64,000 nt of DNA from CAWCTD01 sp963798455 (GCA_963798455.1 CAWCTD010000003.1:3348001-3412000), one strand, 5' to 3'; positions 27,278 through 36,296 are shown, counted from the first letter of the stretch. A program made the numbers and translations. The notes: a model not told the origin generated them from the letters alone.

Positions 27278-27817
27278 TTGCAGCGCCGCTTTTTGCCGCT
27301 CGTTTTTGGCTTGTTCTTCCTGTTGGCCCCGCTTGCGGGCGCTGAGGTCCCGCGGACTTCACCCGAGTACGCTATTAAACTGGTCAACGGCAAGCAAGTT
27401 CTGCTCAGCTCGTACCGCGGGAAGGTAGTGGCGTTGCTGTTCGTCTCGACCGACTGTCCGCACTGCCAGGACACCTGCCGGCTCATGGAGACCATCCAGA
27501 AGCAGTATGGCCCTCGGGGCTTCCAGACCCTGGCCGTGGCCTTCAACGCAATGGCGATCATGCTGGTTCCCGACTTCATCAAAGTCACCGGCGCCACCTA
27601 TCCCGTCGGCTACGACGAGCGGGACCCCGTGTTCGCCTACTTGCAGCGCTCCACCACGTTGCGGACCTACGTCCCGATCATGGTCTTCATCGACCGCAAG
27701 GGCAAGATACGCGGGCAGTTCATGGGCGACGACCCGTTCATGGAGAACCGGGACAAAAACATCGTCAGCATGATCGACAAGTTGATCACAGAGCCGGCTG
27801 GCGGCTCCAGGAAATAG
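27278..27817 (+). CDS. TlpA/ResA-like thiol-disulfide protein
   Basis: A 179-residue exported thioredoxin-fold protein. The signal peptide (LPLVFGLFFLLAPLAGA) is followed by KLVNGKQVLLSSYRGKVVALLF and the redox site STDCPHCQDTC, a CPHC motif. A cis-proline region is in VPIMVFIDRKGKIRGQF. TTG 27278 has a strong AAGGAGG at 27266-27272, so it is the start although the frame continues upstream. The role is probably oxidation/reduction of exported proteins or cytochrome maturation. No electron partner is adjacent. Confidence 0.82.
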   Translation: MQRRFLPLVFGLFFLLAPLAGAEVPRTSPEYAIKLVNGKQVLLSSYRGKVVALLFVSTDCPHCQDTCRLMETIQKQYGPRGFQTLAVAFNAMAIMLVPDFIKVTGATYPVGYDERDPVFAYLQRSTTLRTYVPIMVFIDRKGKIRGQFMGDDPFMENRDKNIVSMIDKLITEPAGGSRK

Positions 27818-27848
27818 CTCCCGCGCCTCTGCGGCCGTTTCGCCGCCA

Positions 27849-27877
27849 TTGCTCCCGCCGGTTCGGTTCACTATACT
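27849..27877 (+). promoter_or_regulatory. Promoter of tRNA-Arg
   Basis: TTGCTC at 27849-27854 and TATACT at 27872-27877 are separated by 17 bp and end 8 bp before the tRNA. Confidence 0.6.
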
Positions 27878-27885
27878 GGTTCTGG

Positions 27886-27963
27886 GCGCCCGTAGCTCAG
27901 TCCGGATAGAGCGCTTGCCTCCGGAGCAAGAGGTCGCTGGTTCGAATCCAGCCGGGCGTACCA
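27886..27963 (+). tRNA. tRNA-Arg (anticodon CCG)
   Basis: The cloverleaf folds completely. The acceptor stem is GCGCCCG with CGGGCGT (one G-U pair), the D arm is GCTC with GAGC, the anticodon stem CTTGC/GCAAG carries the loop CTCCGGA with anticodon CCG, and the T arm is GCTGG-TTCGAAT-CCAGC. CCA is encoded at 27961-27963. It reads CGG codons. An integrase remnant starts 79 bp downstream, so this tRNA was probably the attachment site of the island that follows. I did not find a second copy of its 3' end within the window. Confidence 0.95.
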
Positions 27964-28041
27964 GATCCTTTCCTTTCAACGCCCTACCGCCCAAGCCCGA
28001 AGCAGCCAAGTTCCATTTGAGCTTTTGCCTGAGGAGATCGA

Positions 28042-29241
28042 ATGGAACTCTTCGAGCAGTTCGTCAAGGAACGGCGGTATCTGAAGAACGTTTCGCCCTC
28101 CACGGAGCAGAGGTATCAGTACTCCTGGAAGGCCCTCGGGCGGTACCTGGAGCCATGCTTCACCGCAGAATCCAACGGAGTCACAGGCGCAGCGATCAGA
28201 GAGGCACTTCTGCGGGGCATAGAGGCCCTACATGCCTCCAATTCCCCTATCTCGATCAATACCCTACCTGCGCTGCATTCAAGCGTTCCTGAACTGGCCT
28301 CGGCACTCACGAAGAATGACCCACTTGTGCTCGTTTAGAGTGACCCACACGAAGAACAGCGTTTAGCGCCGTTCAGGGCGTGTGGTCGACATAGGGGGTG
28401 ATGCCATCAATATCATCCCCGGCGGCGGTTTTGCCGTCGGGCAAAATGATTGTCTTCATCACGATGCACGTTGCCGCTGAGATTTGCACGTGGGCAAGGC
28501 CCTCTCCGCCGGATATGGGGAACCTCACCATCATCCCCGGCTTCCGGGGCAAGTTGGGGCAAGTTGTGGATCACTTTTGGTGAGCAAACCCGGGTTACTT
28601 CTCGCGAGTGCCGAAGGAACTGGTGTCATGAGGGAGAGCACCTCGGCGAACGGATCAAGGTGGGACGACTGAAGGAACAGCAGAAGATTCTCAACACCTT
28701 CACTGGCGAGCACCTTCGGAGGCTCGTCGGCTGCAAGCCAAGGACGTGGGGTGAGCATCGAACACTGAGCCTCGTGCTGCTGCTGCTGGACAGTGGGCTT
28801 CGGATTGAGGAGGCCCTCGGCCTGCGTCATGAGGATGTGGACCTCGACAGCCTGCTCATAAGGGTGCTGGGAAAGGGCGGAAAGCACAGGCAGGTGCCCA
28901 TGTCGATTGAACTTCGGAGGGTCTTGTTTCGGTGGATGTCGAAGACCGAGCAAACCTTCGTGTTCGGGACCCGTCAGGGCACAAGGCAGCGGCAACGAAA
29001 TGCACTGCGGGAGTTTAAGGCCCTCGGCTTGCGGCTGGGGATTGCCGGCGTGAGGGTGAGCTTCCACACCCTGAGGCATACGTTTGCGGTGAACTACCTG
29101 AGGGCAGGCGGCAATGTGTTCTACCTCCAGCGAATCCTCGGCCACAGCACCCTGGAAATGACCAATCACTACGTGCGGAGCTTGGGGGTGGAGGACCTGC
29201 TGGCGGTTCATAGCAGGCTCTCAGTGCTGGCGAATGTCTAG
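28042..29241 (+). pseudogene. Tyrosine recombinase/integrase, frameshifted and interrupted
   Basis: An island integrase in two pieces. The N-terminal core-binding part starts at ATG 28042 (MELFEQFVKERRYL). A single extra C near 28264 shifts the frame before a segment that otherwise reads YLRCIQAFLNW. At that tryptophan a 319-bp insertion (28298-28616) breaks the gene, and the frame resumes with NWCHEGEHLGERIKV. The catalytic part has Arg in DSGLRIEEALGLRHED, Lys in GKGGKHRQVP, HxxR in FHTLRHTFAVNY, and the His and Tyr in LGHSTLEMTNHYV. Removing the insertion, one 7-bp duplicate and the extra base gives a 290-residue enzyme of ordinary size. The enzyme is presumably dead, so the island is probably fixed. 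Confidence 0.9.
28298..28616. mobile_element. 319-bp MITE-like insertion in the integrase gene
   Basis: The insert is flanked by GAACTGG on both sides (28291-28297 and 28617-28623), a likely 7-bp target duplication. Its ends are imperfect inverted repeats of about 34 bp. Both contain TCGGCACTC near the tip followed by CGA, and then ACCC at the same spacing. The left end has two spaced copies of TGACCCAC, which recalls the multiple terminal repeats of IS21-type elements. A 61-codon frame inside (28398-28583) is not recognisable. It is probably a non-autonomous or internally deleted insertion sequence. Confidence 0.75.
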
Positions 29242-29271
29242 CAAGCCCACTTCGTGCCAAGAGGCCCAACT

Positions 29272-29610
29272 ATGAAGGACCCAGCATACACCACCCTAGC
29301 CCGGTACCTGTTCGATGCCTGGGTCGCGTACCACATGGGCGTGAGCCCACGGACGGCCAGCAAGTACTTCCCGCCTGACCTGGACCTGGAGGATTTTTGG
29401 TTTGAGGTCGCTGAGGCAGTGGATAAGGCGATGGCGCAGAGGCCGAACCCCTGGCTGGCGGTGGAGCCCAAGCAGACCCGTCCGCAGCGCAGTGAGGGGG
29501 CAGAGGCCGCAGGCTGTCGGGACTGGGGAGAGTTTAGGCCCTGCCAAGGGCACAGACCCACTGAGGTCCGTTCTCCCCCTGAGGATTGGCTGGGCTGGGT
29601 TTGTGTGTGA
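29272..29610 (+). CDS. Hypothetical island protein
   Basis: A protein of about 112 residues starting at ATG 29272 with AAGAGG just upstream. I do not recognise it. The N-terminal part, ARYLFDAWVAYHMGVSPRTA, could form a short helix-turn-helix (excisionase or regulator-like), and the C-terminal half is Pro/Trp/Gly-rich and probably disordered. The position just after the integrase suits a recombination directionality factor, but that is only inference from position. The coding status itself is moderately supported. Confidence 0.45.
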   Translation: MKDPAYTTLARYLFDAWVAYHMGVSPRTASKYFPPDLDLEDFWFEVAEAVDKAMAQRPNPWLAVEPKQTRPQRSEGAEAAGCRDWGEFRPCQGHRPTEVRSPPEDWLGWVCV

Positions 29611-29686
29611 CTCTGGATAGGTGGGGATGTGTCTCTAGGCTCTGGAGTGACCGAAAAGAGGCACTCTTCAAGCCGTTGGGTCTATA

Positions 29687-30484
29687 CTATCCAAGAACTA
29701 TATACTTTGCAGCCGCAGCATCGACGACATTGGCAGAAGCCAGCCCATTGAGTACCTCAGCAATCGCAGAAGTATGTGCTACAAGAACTGTTCGTTCTCG
29801 CATCTCAACTTCAAACGATGTCGTGAACTGTTTGTGGAAGCGGATATACTTGACAGAATTGATATGTTCTGTTCGAGCCTTGTATATCCCTGATTCCAGG
29901 CACACGTCTTCAGGGCGATACTGGGCTACAAAAAGCGGTGCATTCGTTATCAACAAAGGGATGCAGGGCACACACCTGGGCTCGTTCTGTGCAGGGCGAA
30001 ACCTCCTGTAACGCTCCAATGCGTATGCCTCGGTTGCTTTGACTAGAGGCTGCACATAGCTCTCCAGCAAACGGTTTGAGTTCGGCGATTTTGACGACTT
30101 TGCAACGCAAAACATCGACTTGTACGAAACAGGGATTGCGGAGATCCGTCCCCAGACCACTGCTGGTCGTCGGGTGGAGTCCGGAGACTGATGGAGGTAG
30201 ATTCCCTGGATGCTTTGCTGGTTCTCGAAATCACTGTCCTCCGGCAAAAGGAAGATGAACTTGTCTTGGACCGTCTTCTTGCACTCAATCAGTACGTGAA
30301 CTTCCCTGCCCACGGCAGCGATGTCCAAGAATCCGTCCGAGCTGTCTGGGTGGTGCCAGGCAAGTTCCTGCTCAACCTCGTAGTTGCAGAGCCCCTTGAT
30401 TGCAGAGGCTACTGCGGTCTGCATTGGGAAACCGCTCCCGCTGAGAGCCTGAATGAGATCGGTGTTGTTATCGGCTGATCCCAT
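29687..30484 (-). CDS. Hypothetical protein with PD-(D/E)XK-like core
   Basis: A protein of about 265 residues on the opposite strand to its neighbours, with lower GC and different codon use. Around residues 60-85 it has a beta-hairpin with DGFLDIAAVGREVHVLIECK, that is Asp ... Glu-x-Lys, the spacing of PD-(D/E)XK nucleases such as restriction enzymes and resolvases. The rest has no known domain. The frame extends to 30571, but ATG 30484 (MGSADNNTDL) is preferred. It may be a restriction or defence nuclease of the island; no methylase is present. Nuclease activity is inference from one motif. Confidence 0.55.
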   Translation of the reverse strand: MGSADNNTDLIQALSGSGFPMQTAVASAIKGLCNYEVEQELAWHHPDSSDGFLDIAAVGREVHVLIECKKTVQDKFIFLLPEDSDFENQQSIQGIYLHQSPDSTRRPAVVWGRISAIPVSYKSMFCVAKSSKSPNSNRLLESYVQPLVKATEAYALERYRRFRPAQNEPRCVPCIPLLITNAPLFVAQYRPEDVCLESGIYKARTEHINSVKYIRFHKQFTTSFEVEMRERTVLVAHTSAIAEVLNGLASANVVDAAAAKYIVLG

Positions 30485-30606
30485 GCAAGAGGATTGTACC
30501 AATTTCGCCTCCGCAGGCACAGCCGACGAGATGTTATCCAAAGCCAGTCTTGCCCACCACCCAGGAAGCATGTATACTCTGCACGTACCATCGAGAGGAC
30601 CGTGCC

Positions 30607-31104
30607 ATGAAGTTCAAGCTGATTTGCCTGTTGGCTGTAATCACCCTGCCCTGCCTTGCCCAGGTTTCCTTCGACAAAGTTGAGATCCGCTCAACCTTTG
30701 CCAGCGCATCAGAGGGCAACACGGGGCACTTGACGGTTGACGCCAAGCAGATTGTGTTCTCAAAGAAGAAGAACGGCCAGCAGCCGTACTTCTCAATACC
30801 CACGACAGCCGTCAAGGATCTGTTCTATTCGCGGGTCTCGGGCAGACGCATCGGGGCCGCAATTATCGTGAGTCCTTTGCTGTTGTTTAGCAAGGGCCGC
30901 AAGCACTACATGACCATCAGCTTCAATGACGGCCAGAGCATGGTAGGCGCAGTTGAGTTCAAGCTAGACAAGAGCAACTACAGACCTGCCCTGCGGTCGG
31001 TTGAAACCAGCACTGGCGTGACGATGCAGTACGACCAGGAAGGGGTCAAGGAGAGTGAGCAAGTGCCAGCCAAGAGTACGGGGACTGGCAAGCCAACGCA
31101 GTAG
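30607..31104 (+). CDS. Secreted PH/GRAM-like hypothetical protein
   Basis: A 165-residue protein with a signal peptide (MKFKLICLLAVITLPCLAQ). The mature region GHLTVDAKQIVFSKKKNGQ then FSIPTTAVKDLFYSR has the alternating pattern of a GRAM or bacterial PH-like beta barrel, where a strand reports 'X at position ... triggers feature'. It then has a short hydrophobic stretch (IGAAIIVSPLLLF) and a charged tail. ATG 30607 starts the signal peptide. It is 70 bp upstream of the TIR gene on the same strand. The function is unknown. Confidence 0.65.
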   Translation: MKFKLICLLAVITLPCLAQVSFDKVEIRSTFASASEGNTGHLTVDAKQIVFSKKKNGQQPYFSIPTTAVKDLFYSRVSGRRIGAAIIVSPLLLFSKGRKHYMTISFNDGQSMVGAVEFKLDKSNYRPALRSVETSTGVTMQYDQEGVKESEQVPAKSTGTGKPTQ

Positions 31105-31174
31105 AAAGTCTACGCTCACTCCACCTGAGGGGCACTTGCCAGCCCCAAGGCGTTTCTCCGACCTAGAATAGACA

Positions 31175-32881
31175 GTGCTGCCGATGCCAGGACAAGGCTC
31201 GAACGTCAAGGCAAGCTCGCGCCTCGGAGTGTTCTTGTGCCACGCTTCCGAGGATAAGCCTGCCGTTCTGGACTTATATCGCCGATTGAAAGACGATGGA
31301 GTTGACCCCTGGCTGGACGAAGAGAAACTACTGCTCGGTCAGGAGTGGGAAATTGAGATCCCCAAGGCTGTACAGCAGAGTCATGTCGTTCTGGTTTGCC
31401 TCACGGCCCACTCCGTCAATAAGGAAGGCTACGTCCAAAAAGAGATCAAAACGGCTTTGGACGAGGCGGACAAGAAGCCTGGAGGAACCATTTACATCAT
31501 TGTCTTGCGGTTAGAGGAATGCACGGTTCCTGAGCGGCTAGGTCGCTTCCAGTACGGGAATCTCTTCGAGCCCAAAGGCTATGCGAAGCTGCTGCTCTCG
31601 TTAGGCAAGCGAGCACGCCAGTTGCACCTCACGGAGCCCAGACAGCTCATTGGTGCCGAGGAGGCTCTGGCCCTTGTGTGGTCCGTGCTAGCTTCGCCGG
31701 TAAAAGTGCGGAGCGAGGGTCTTTCAGAGTTGGTTGGGGATATCGAGATTGTCCTCCCGAAGGGCAGACAGGCTCCCCCTCAAGGGAAGACCGATCTTTT
31801 CGACGTGTGGGTTACTCTCAGCACAAATATCACAAGTCCTCCGTTGGGCCATGGCTACAGCTCAGCGAGTCTGATGGTCGAGTACTTGGGTTCGGGAACG
31901 GATGCTGCACCTTGTGCGACTGCTCGATTCCAGGCAAAAATACGGAACGATACGCAACTAGTCTTTGAGAGCATTCCCGTCACGGATCGTGCTGAAAGTG
32001 GCCGGCAAGTCCTTCGGATCACTGGCATTCGTGTGAATGCGTCGGGCGTCGGGAGTGGCGCCCCCATCGGCGCAGTGGTGAAGGTCGAGCCGCAGTCCCC
32101 CGGCCTCGGGGTGCCTGTGTTGGCAGATTCTGCGATGGTTCTCGCCGTAACCCATGCGACGTCGTGCTGTGCCTCTAGCGTAGAGCCTTACCAGGAGGGG
32201 GACCGTCAGAAGCTTGTGTTCTCCTGCTCAACTGGAATGAACGTTGGCTTTATCGATGATCCGGCCGGACCCCGGCCGGATGTCACATTGAAACTGGTAT
32301 TCCAAGAGCTGTTCAAAGGCGTTTTCAGGAGCAGGATTCGGGAGAACTTCTCCTTGAATTCTGCCGAGGACGAGGAAGCCGCTGATCTCCTCCGCACAGC
32401 GACCAATGGCACACGCTTCGTCGTTCGGTTCAAGGGGATTCCCGAGAATGTCAGCGGATTCGTTACCATCACCGACGCGACTCAACGAACGAGTTCTTTC
32501 GCTCAGTTGGGCTGTTCCCCGAGGGCCGTCCTCGTGTCGGCAGACTGGAATGGCATTGGAGGGAGCCTAGTGAGCCCCACAGCATCGCCCATCATGCTCA
32601 CGACAAGCGATGGCGTACCGCTTGCGCCGTTGAACATACGCGGCGGGAACGCCAACGCAGTATGGGAATGGGTAGATGACGACCCTCGGCCTCGCTCTCA
32701 CCCTGAGCGGTTGTGCTTCGGGGTCGTTCTTTCGGCACGACCAGGGGAAGCGGCACCTGGGTGCGCTGTGGTGAATGGAGGATTAGCGCCGATGAGCACA
32801 GTCTTCGAGGCGTCAGCTTCCGCCCCAGTGCCCCGCTTCGTCGATGCTGCCTGTGATAAGGTCTGCTTCGAGTTCCGCTGA
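31175..32881 (+). CDS. TIR-domain protein with acidobacterial beta-domain C-terminus
   Basis: A 568-residue protein with no signal peptide. Residues about 15-150 are a TIR_2 domain: LGVFLCHASEDKPAVLDLY, then DPWLDEEKLLLGQEWEIEIP, where the second Glu region is a candidate NADase catalytic glutamate, then SHVVLVCLTAHSVNKEGYVQ. Residues about 195-568 form a long beta-rich region with VLRITGIRVNASGVGSG, a style found in secreted acidobacterial proteins. TIR domains in bacterial defence usually cleave NAD on phage sensing. The start is GTG 31175 or ATG 31184. The membrane-protein gene follows after 9 bp, so the two form an operon. A defence role is inferred. Confidence 0.8.
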   Translation: MLPMPGQGSNVKASSRLGVFLCHASEDKPAVLDLYRRLKDDGVDPWLDEEKLLLGQEWEIEIPKAVQQSHVVLVCLTAHSVNKEGYVQKEIKTALDEADKKPGGTIYIIVLRLEECTVPERLGRFQYGNLFEPKGYAKLLLSLGKRARQLHLTEPRQLIGAEEALALVWSVLASPVKVRSEGLSELVGDIEIVLPKGRQAPPQGKTDLFDVWVTLSTNITSPPLGHGYSSASLMVEYLGSGTDAAPCATARFQAKIRNDTQLVFESIPVTDRAESGRQVLRITGIRVNASGVGSGAPIGAVVKVEPQSPGLGVPVLADSAMVLAVTHATSCCASSVEPYQEGDRQKLVFSCSTGMNVGFIDDPAGPRPDVTLKLVFQELFKGVFRSRIRENFSLNSAEDEEAADLLRTATNGTRFVVRFKGIPENVSGFVTITDATQRTSSFAQLGCSPRAVLVSADWNGIGGSLVSPTASPIMLTTSDGVPLAPLNIRGGNANAVWEWVDDDPRPRSHPERLCFGVVLSARPGEAAPGCAVVNGGLAPMSTVFEASASAPVPRFVDAACDKVCFEFR

Positions 32882-33438
32882 CGGCCACCTATGAGTTGGA
32901 TCGACAAGGCCGGTGTCACGTGCCGGAAGTACCTCAAAACTTGGCGCTCGCTGCTGCTCAATCCCGGTGCCTTTGCCGCTCTTTCAATAGAGCACAAGAA
33001 GGCGGACTACGTGGGTCCCTGGGTGTTCTTCAGCATTACACTTCCTCTTATGGTCTCGGTCTACATGACGCTCGGCCTTGCGTCCTGGAAGGTCTTTGAC
33101 TTCCCAATTCCTGAGCTTAGCGTCAGCGACTTCATGCCATCTCGGATAGCCTACCTCTGGTTCCTGCTGTGGGCTTTGGTTGAATGCTTTCTGTGGTACG
33201 TGATCGTTGTCCACTGGCTTCGCCTTCGTCCGAGTGTTAGGACTTCAACTCCATTTCGGCGGCTGTACTATGAGCTTCTGTACGTACAAGTGGGACCCAT
33301 CAGCCTTCTGTCTCAATTGTTTCTCATTATCGGCTTTGTGTTGTTTGGCATTACCTTTATCGGTATTATTCCTTTCTTGTTTCCCCTTCTGCCTGACCAA
33401 ATGCCGTCGCAACTGTTAGCCGCTCTTTTTGGATTCTC

Positions 33439-33491
33439 CTCGGGGGACACCCAAAAGCGGCCATTGAGGGACACCTCAAAACCGGCCATAG
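33439..33491 (+). repeat. IS21 left terminal inverted repeat
   Basis: This 53-bp end contains two successive copies of a module with GGCCAT. It pairs with the reverse complement of 36297-36350 with one 1-bp indel and a few substitutions. Confidence 0.9.
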
Positions 33492-33540
33492 GAGCTGACT
33501 CAGGACATTGACCACGACGGGAGGTTTACCCTCCGTCGAG

Positions 33541-35160
33541 ATGAGCAATGTCTTGAGCGAAGAAAAGAAGCAACAGATTATCGCCTTGGGGCGGCTGGGT
33601 TGGACGCTGCGGCATATCCAACGGGCTACCGGTGTGCGCCGCGAGACCGCGGCAGGCTACCTGCGGGCCTCCGGAATCGAACCCCGGTCACCGGGCAGAT
33701 GGGGACAGCAACCGCCGGCAAAACCGGCCATAGAGGTGACCCCCGACCCTGGCTCAGTTTCAAAACCGGCCATAGAGGTGACCCCCGACTCTGGCGCACC
33801 TTCAGCCCCCGTCCCGTCCGCCGAACCAGAGCCGGCGCCGGGGCGCAGTCCCTCCGCCAGTGCCTGCGAGCCCTACCGGGAGGTGATCGAGATCGGACTC
33901 GGCCAGGGCCGCAACGCCAAGGCCATCTGGCAGGATCTGGTGGACGATCACGGCTTCCGCGGGGCCTACCAGAGCGTCAAGCGTTTTGTTGGCAAGCTCC
34001 GTGGTACCCGGCCGCCGGAAGCCCGTGTGGTGATCGAGACACCTCCCGGCGAAGAGACGCAGGTGGACTACGGCAGCGGCCCGATGGTCCGCGACCCGGC
34101 CAGTGGCCGCTATCAGCGCACGCGGCTGTTCGTGCTGACGCTCGGCTACAGCCGCAAGTCGGTACGCCTGCTCACCTTTCGCTCCAGTACGCGCATCTGG
34201 GTTGAACTGCATGAGCGGGCGTTTCGCCGGCTCGGCGGGGTCACCCACGTGGTGGTGCTCGACAACCTGGGCGAAGGCGTGCTTGCCCCGGACATCTACG
34301 ATCCCGCGTTGAATCCGCTCTACCGCGACATGCTCGCTCACTACGGCGTCGTCGCTCTGCCGTGCCGCGTCGGAGATCCGGATCGAAAGGGGAAAGTGGA
34401 AGCCGGCGTCGGCCACGCGAAGAAGACGCCCTTGAAGGGGCTTCGTTTCGAAAGCCTGGAAGAGGCCCAGGCTTACCTTGATCGCTGGGAAGAGCGCTGG
34501 GCCGATACCCGCATTCACGGCACCACCAAGCGGCAAGTGGCGACGATGTTTACCGAGGAACGGCCGGCGCTGCTGCCGTTGCCCCTGGAGCCTTTCCGCT
34601 ACTACCAGTTCGGCGAGCGCACCGTGCATCTGGACGGCTGTGTCGAAGTCGAGGCCGCCTACTACGGCGCGCCGCCGGGCTGGATCGGCCGCCGTGTCCA
34701 GGTCCAGTGGGACGAGCGGCACATCCGTCTCCTCGATCCAAGGACCGGCCAACTGCTGCGCGAGCACCTGCGCCAGCAGCGCGGCGGCCATCGAATCAAG
34801 GATGAAGACCGCCCCAGTCGGACGCCACTCGGCACACTGCAACTGCTGGCCAGAACCGAAAAAGCCGGACGCCACATCGGGATGCTCTGTCAGGGCATAC
34901 ATCGACACCAGGGCGAACCTGCGGTGCGCCGTATCTTGGGGGTGCTCTCACTCGCCAAGAAGTACGGAGCCGCGGCTACCGACGATGCCTGCGCCGCGGC
35001 TCTGGAAGTGGAAGTGTTCGAGTACCGCTTTGTTCGCCGCTATCTCGAGCGGCGTCCCCACAACCCGCTCAGCTTGCGGCAAGTCGATCCGTTGATCCGC
35101 CAGCTCACTCTGTACCGCGACTTCATCGCCGACAAAACCAAGGAGGAAAACGAACCATGA
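33541..35160 (+). CDS. istA: IS21-family transposase IstA
   Basis: A 539-residue DDE transposase. The N-terminal HTH reads LGRLGWTLRHIQRATGVRRE and is followed by a Pro-rich linker that contains two tandem 14-residue units (KPAIEVTPD twice, 33719-33789). The catalytic acids are Asp in ETQVDYGSGP, Asp in VVVLDNLGEG and Glu in GKVEAGVGHAKK. The ATG 33541 (MSNVLSEE) is preferred; an upstream in-frame start at 33508 lies near the terminal repeat. The stop overlaps the start of istB by ATGA. It works with IstB to cut and insert the element. Confidence 0.95.
   Translation: MSNVLSEEKKQQIIALGRLGWTLRHIQRATGVRRETAAGYLRASGIEPRSPGRWGQQPPAKPAIEVTPDPGSVSKPAIEVTPDSGAPSAPVPSAEPEPAPGRSPSASACEPYREVIEIGLGQGRNAKAIWQDLVDDHGFRGAYQSVKRFVGKLRGTRPPEARVVIETPPGEETQVDYGSGPMVRDPASGRYQRTRLFVLTLGYSRKSVRLLTFRSSTRIWVELHERAFRRLGGVTHVVVLDNLGEGVLAPDIYDPALNPLYRDMLAHYGVVALPCRVGDPDRKGKVEAGVGHAKKTPLKGLRFESLEEAQAYLDRWEERWADTRIHGTTKRQVATMFTEERPALLPLPLEPFRYYQFGERTVHLDGCVEVEAAYYGAPPGWIGRRVQVQWDERHIRLLDPRTGQLLREHLRQQRGGHRIKDEDRPSRTPLGTLQLLARTEKAGRHIGMLCQGIHRHQGEPAVRRILGVLSLAKKYGAAATDDACAAALEVEVFEYRFVRRYLERRPHNPLSLRQVDPLIRQLTLYRDFIADKTKEENEP
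33719..33789 (+). repeat. Two 29-bp direct repeats of IS-end modules inside istA
   Basis: Identical 29-bp units occur at 33719-33747 and 33761-33789, 42 bp apart and so in frame. Each joins the module CAAAACCGGCCAT to GAGGTGACCCCCGA, both of which are also found in the terminal repeats of the element. They may serve as extra transposase-binding sites within the coding sequence. Confidence 0.85.
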
Positions 35161-35900
35161 ATCTCATTGAGCTGCAGCGTTCGCTGCGGCAGCTTCGCCT
35201 CGGTGGCATCGCCGCCGTGCTGGAAACCCGGCTGCACCAGGCGCAAGCCGAACCCATGGCGCCCATCGACTTGATCTCGTGTCTGGTCTCGGACGAGCTC
35301 ACGCGCCGCTCGGACCGCCTGCTCGAACGCCGGCGCAAACAGGCCGGCTTCCGTGATCCCGACAAGACTCTCGACAACTTCGACTTCGCTTTCAACCCGA
35401 AGATTAACCGCAGCCTGGTCTTCGACCTGGCCACCGGCGCGTTCATCGGCCGGCGCGAGGATGCGCTCTTCCTCGGCCCGGGCGGCGCGGGCAAGAGCCA
35501 TCTGGCGCAGGCCATCGGGCAGGCCGCCATCCAGCAAGGCTACCGCGTGCTCTACCGGGAGACTCACATCTTGCTGGAGGAACTCGCCGAAGCCGTCATC
35601 GACGGCACGCGCAAACGGTATGTGGAATCAGTTGCCACGGTTCCCTTGCTGATCATCGACGACTTCGGCATGCGTAAGCTGCCGCAGACTGCGGCAGAAG
35701 ATCTGCTGGAAATCATCATGCGCCGCTACGAACGGGCCAGCACGCTGCTGACCTCCAACCGCCCGGTCGAGGACTGGGGCAAACTCCTCGGCGATGCCGC
35801 CGCCGTCGGCGCCATGCTGGACCGGCTGCTCCACCACGGGCACCTGCTGAAGTGCGGCCCGCGCAGTTGGCGCACCAAGACCGCCGCCACGGCCGGATGA
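35157..35900 (+). CDS. istB: IS21-family helper ATPase IstB
   Basis: A 247-residue AAA+ ATPase that assists the IstA transposase in target selection and strand transfer. Walker A is GPGGAGKSHLAQ near residue 107, Walker B is LLIIDDFGMR near 163, and sensor 1 is TLLTSNRPVEDW near 196. The length matches IstB proteins. Its ATG overlaps the istA stop (ATGA), the classical IS21 arrangement. About 395 bp without a gene follow before the right end. Confidence 0.96.
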   Translation: MNLIELQRSLRQLRLGGIAAVLETRLHQAQAEPMAPIDLISCLVSDELTRRSDRLLERRRKQAGFRDPDKTLDNFDFAFNPKINRSLVFDLATGAFIGRREDALFLGPGGAGKSHLAQAIGQAAIQQGYRVLYRETHILLEELAEAVIDGTRKRYVESVATVPLLIIDDFGMRKLPQTAAEDLLEIIMRRYERASTLLTSNRPVEDWGKLLGDAAAVGAMLDRLLHHGHLLKCGPRSWRTKTAATAG

Positions 35901-36296
35901 GGTAATCCCATGAGAACAGTGATTCAAAGAAGGGACCCAGGCGGAGATGTTGCGAAGCGCGGTGGAAATGCCGGGGCCATGGAAAACCTGGAAAACCAGA
36001 CTGCGGTTTCCCACGTTTCCCACCGCCCCTTGGAAATCGCCCAAGGCGCGATTCCCACATTTCCACCGCGCCGGCGACGATTCCCTCTTCTCGCAAACCC
36101 AAAGACCAAAACGTCGCGGCTGGCGCCCTTCGGGTGCTCACTGCCACGCAACGAAAGGAGGATTCACCTGCCGCCGAGCGCCGACCCAGTCCGCGGTTGT
36201 TCAGGCTCATGCCTGAACTGGAAAATGCTGACTAGAAAAAAAGCTTGCCGGAACCGTCTCCGGTAGGGTATAAATCGTGTGTTCTGGGTCGGCTTC
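35901..36296. other. IS21 non-coding 3' tail
   Basis: This is the stretch between istB and the right terminal repeat. It contains short frames that look like shadows, and a hairpin near 36198-36216 (GTTCAGGC with GCCTGAAC). I see no gene in it. Such tails are common in IS21 elements. Confidence 0.5.
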
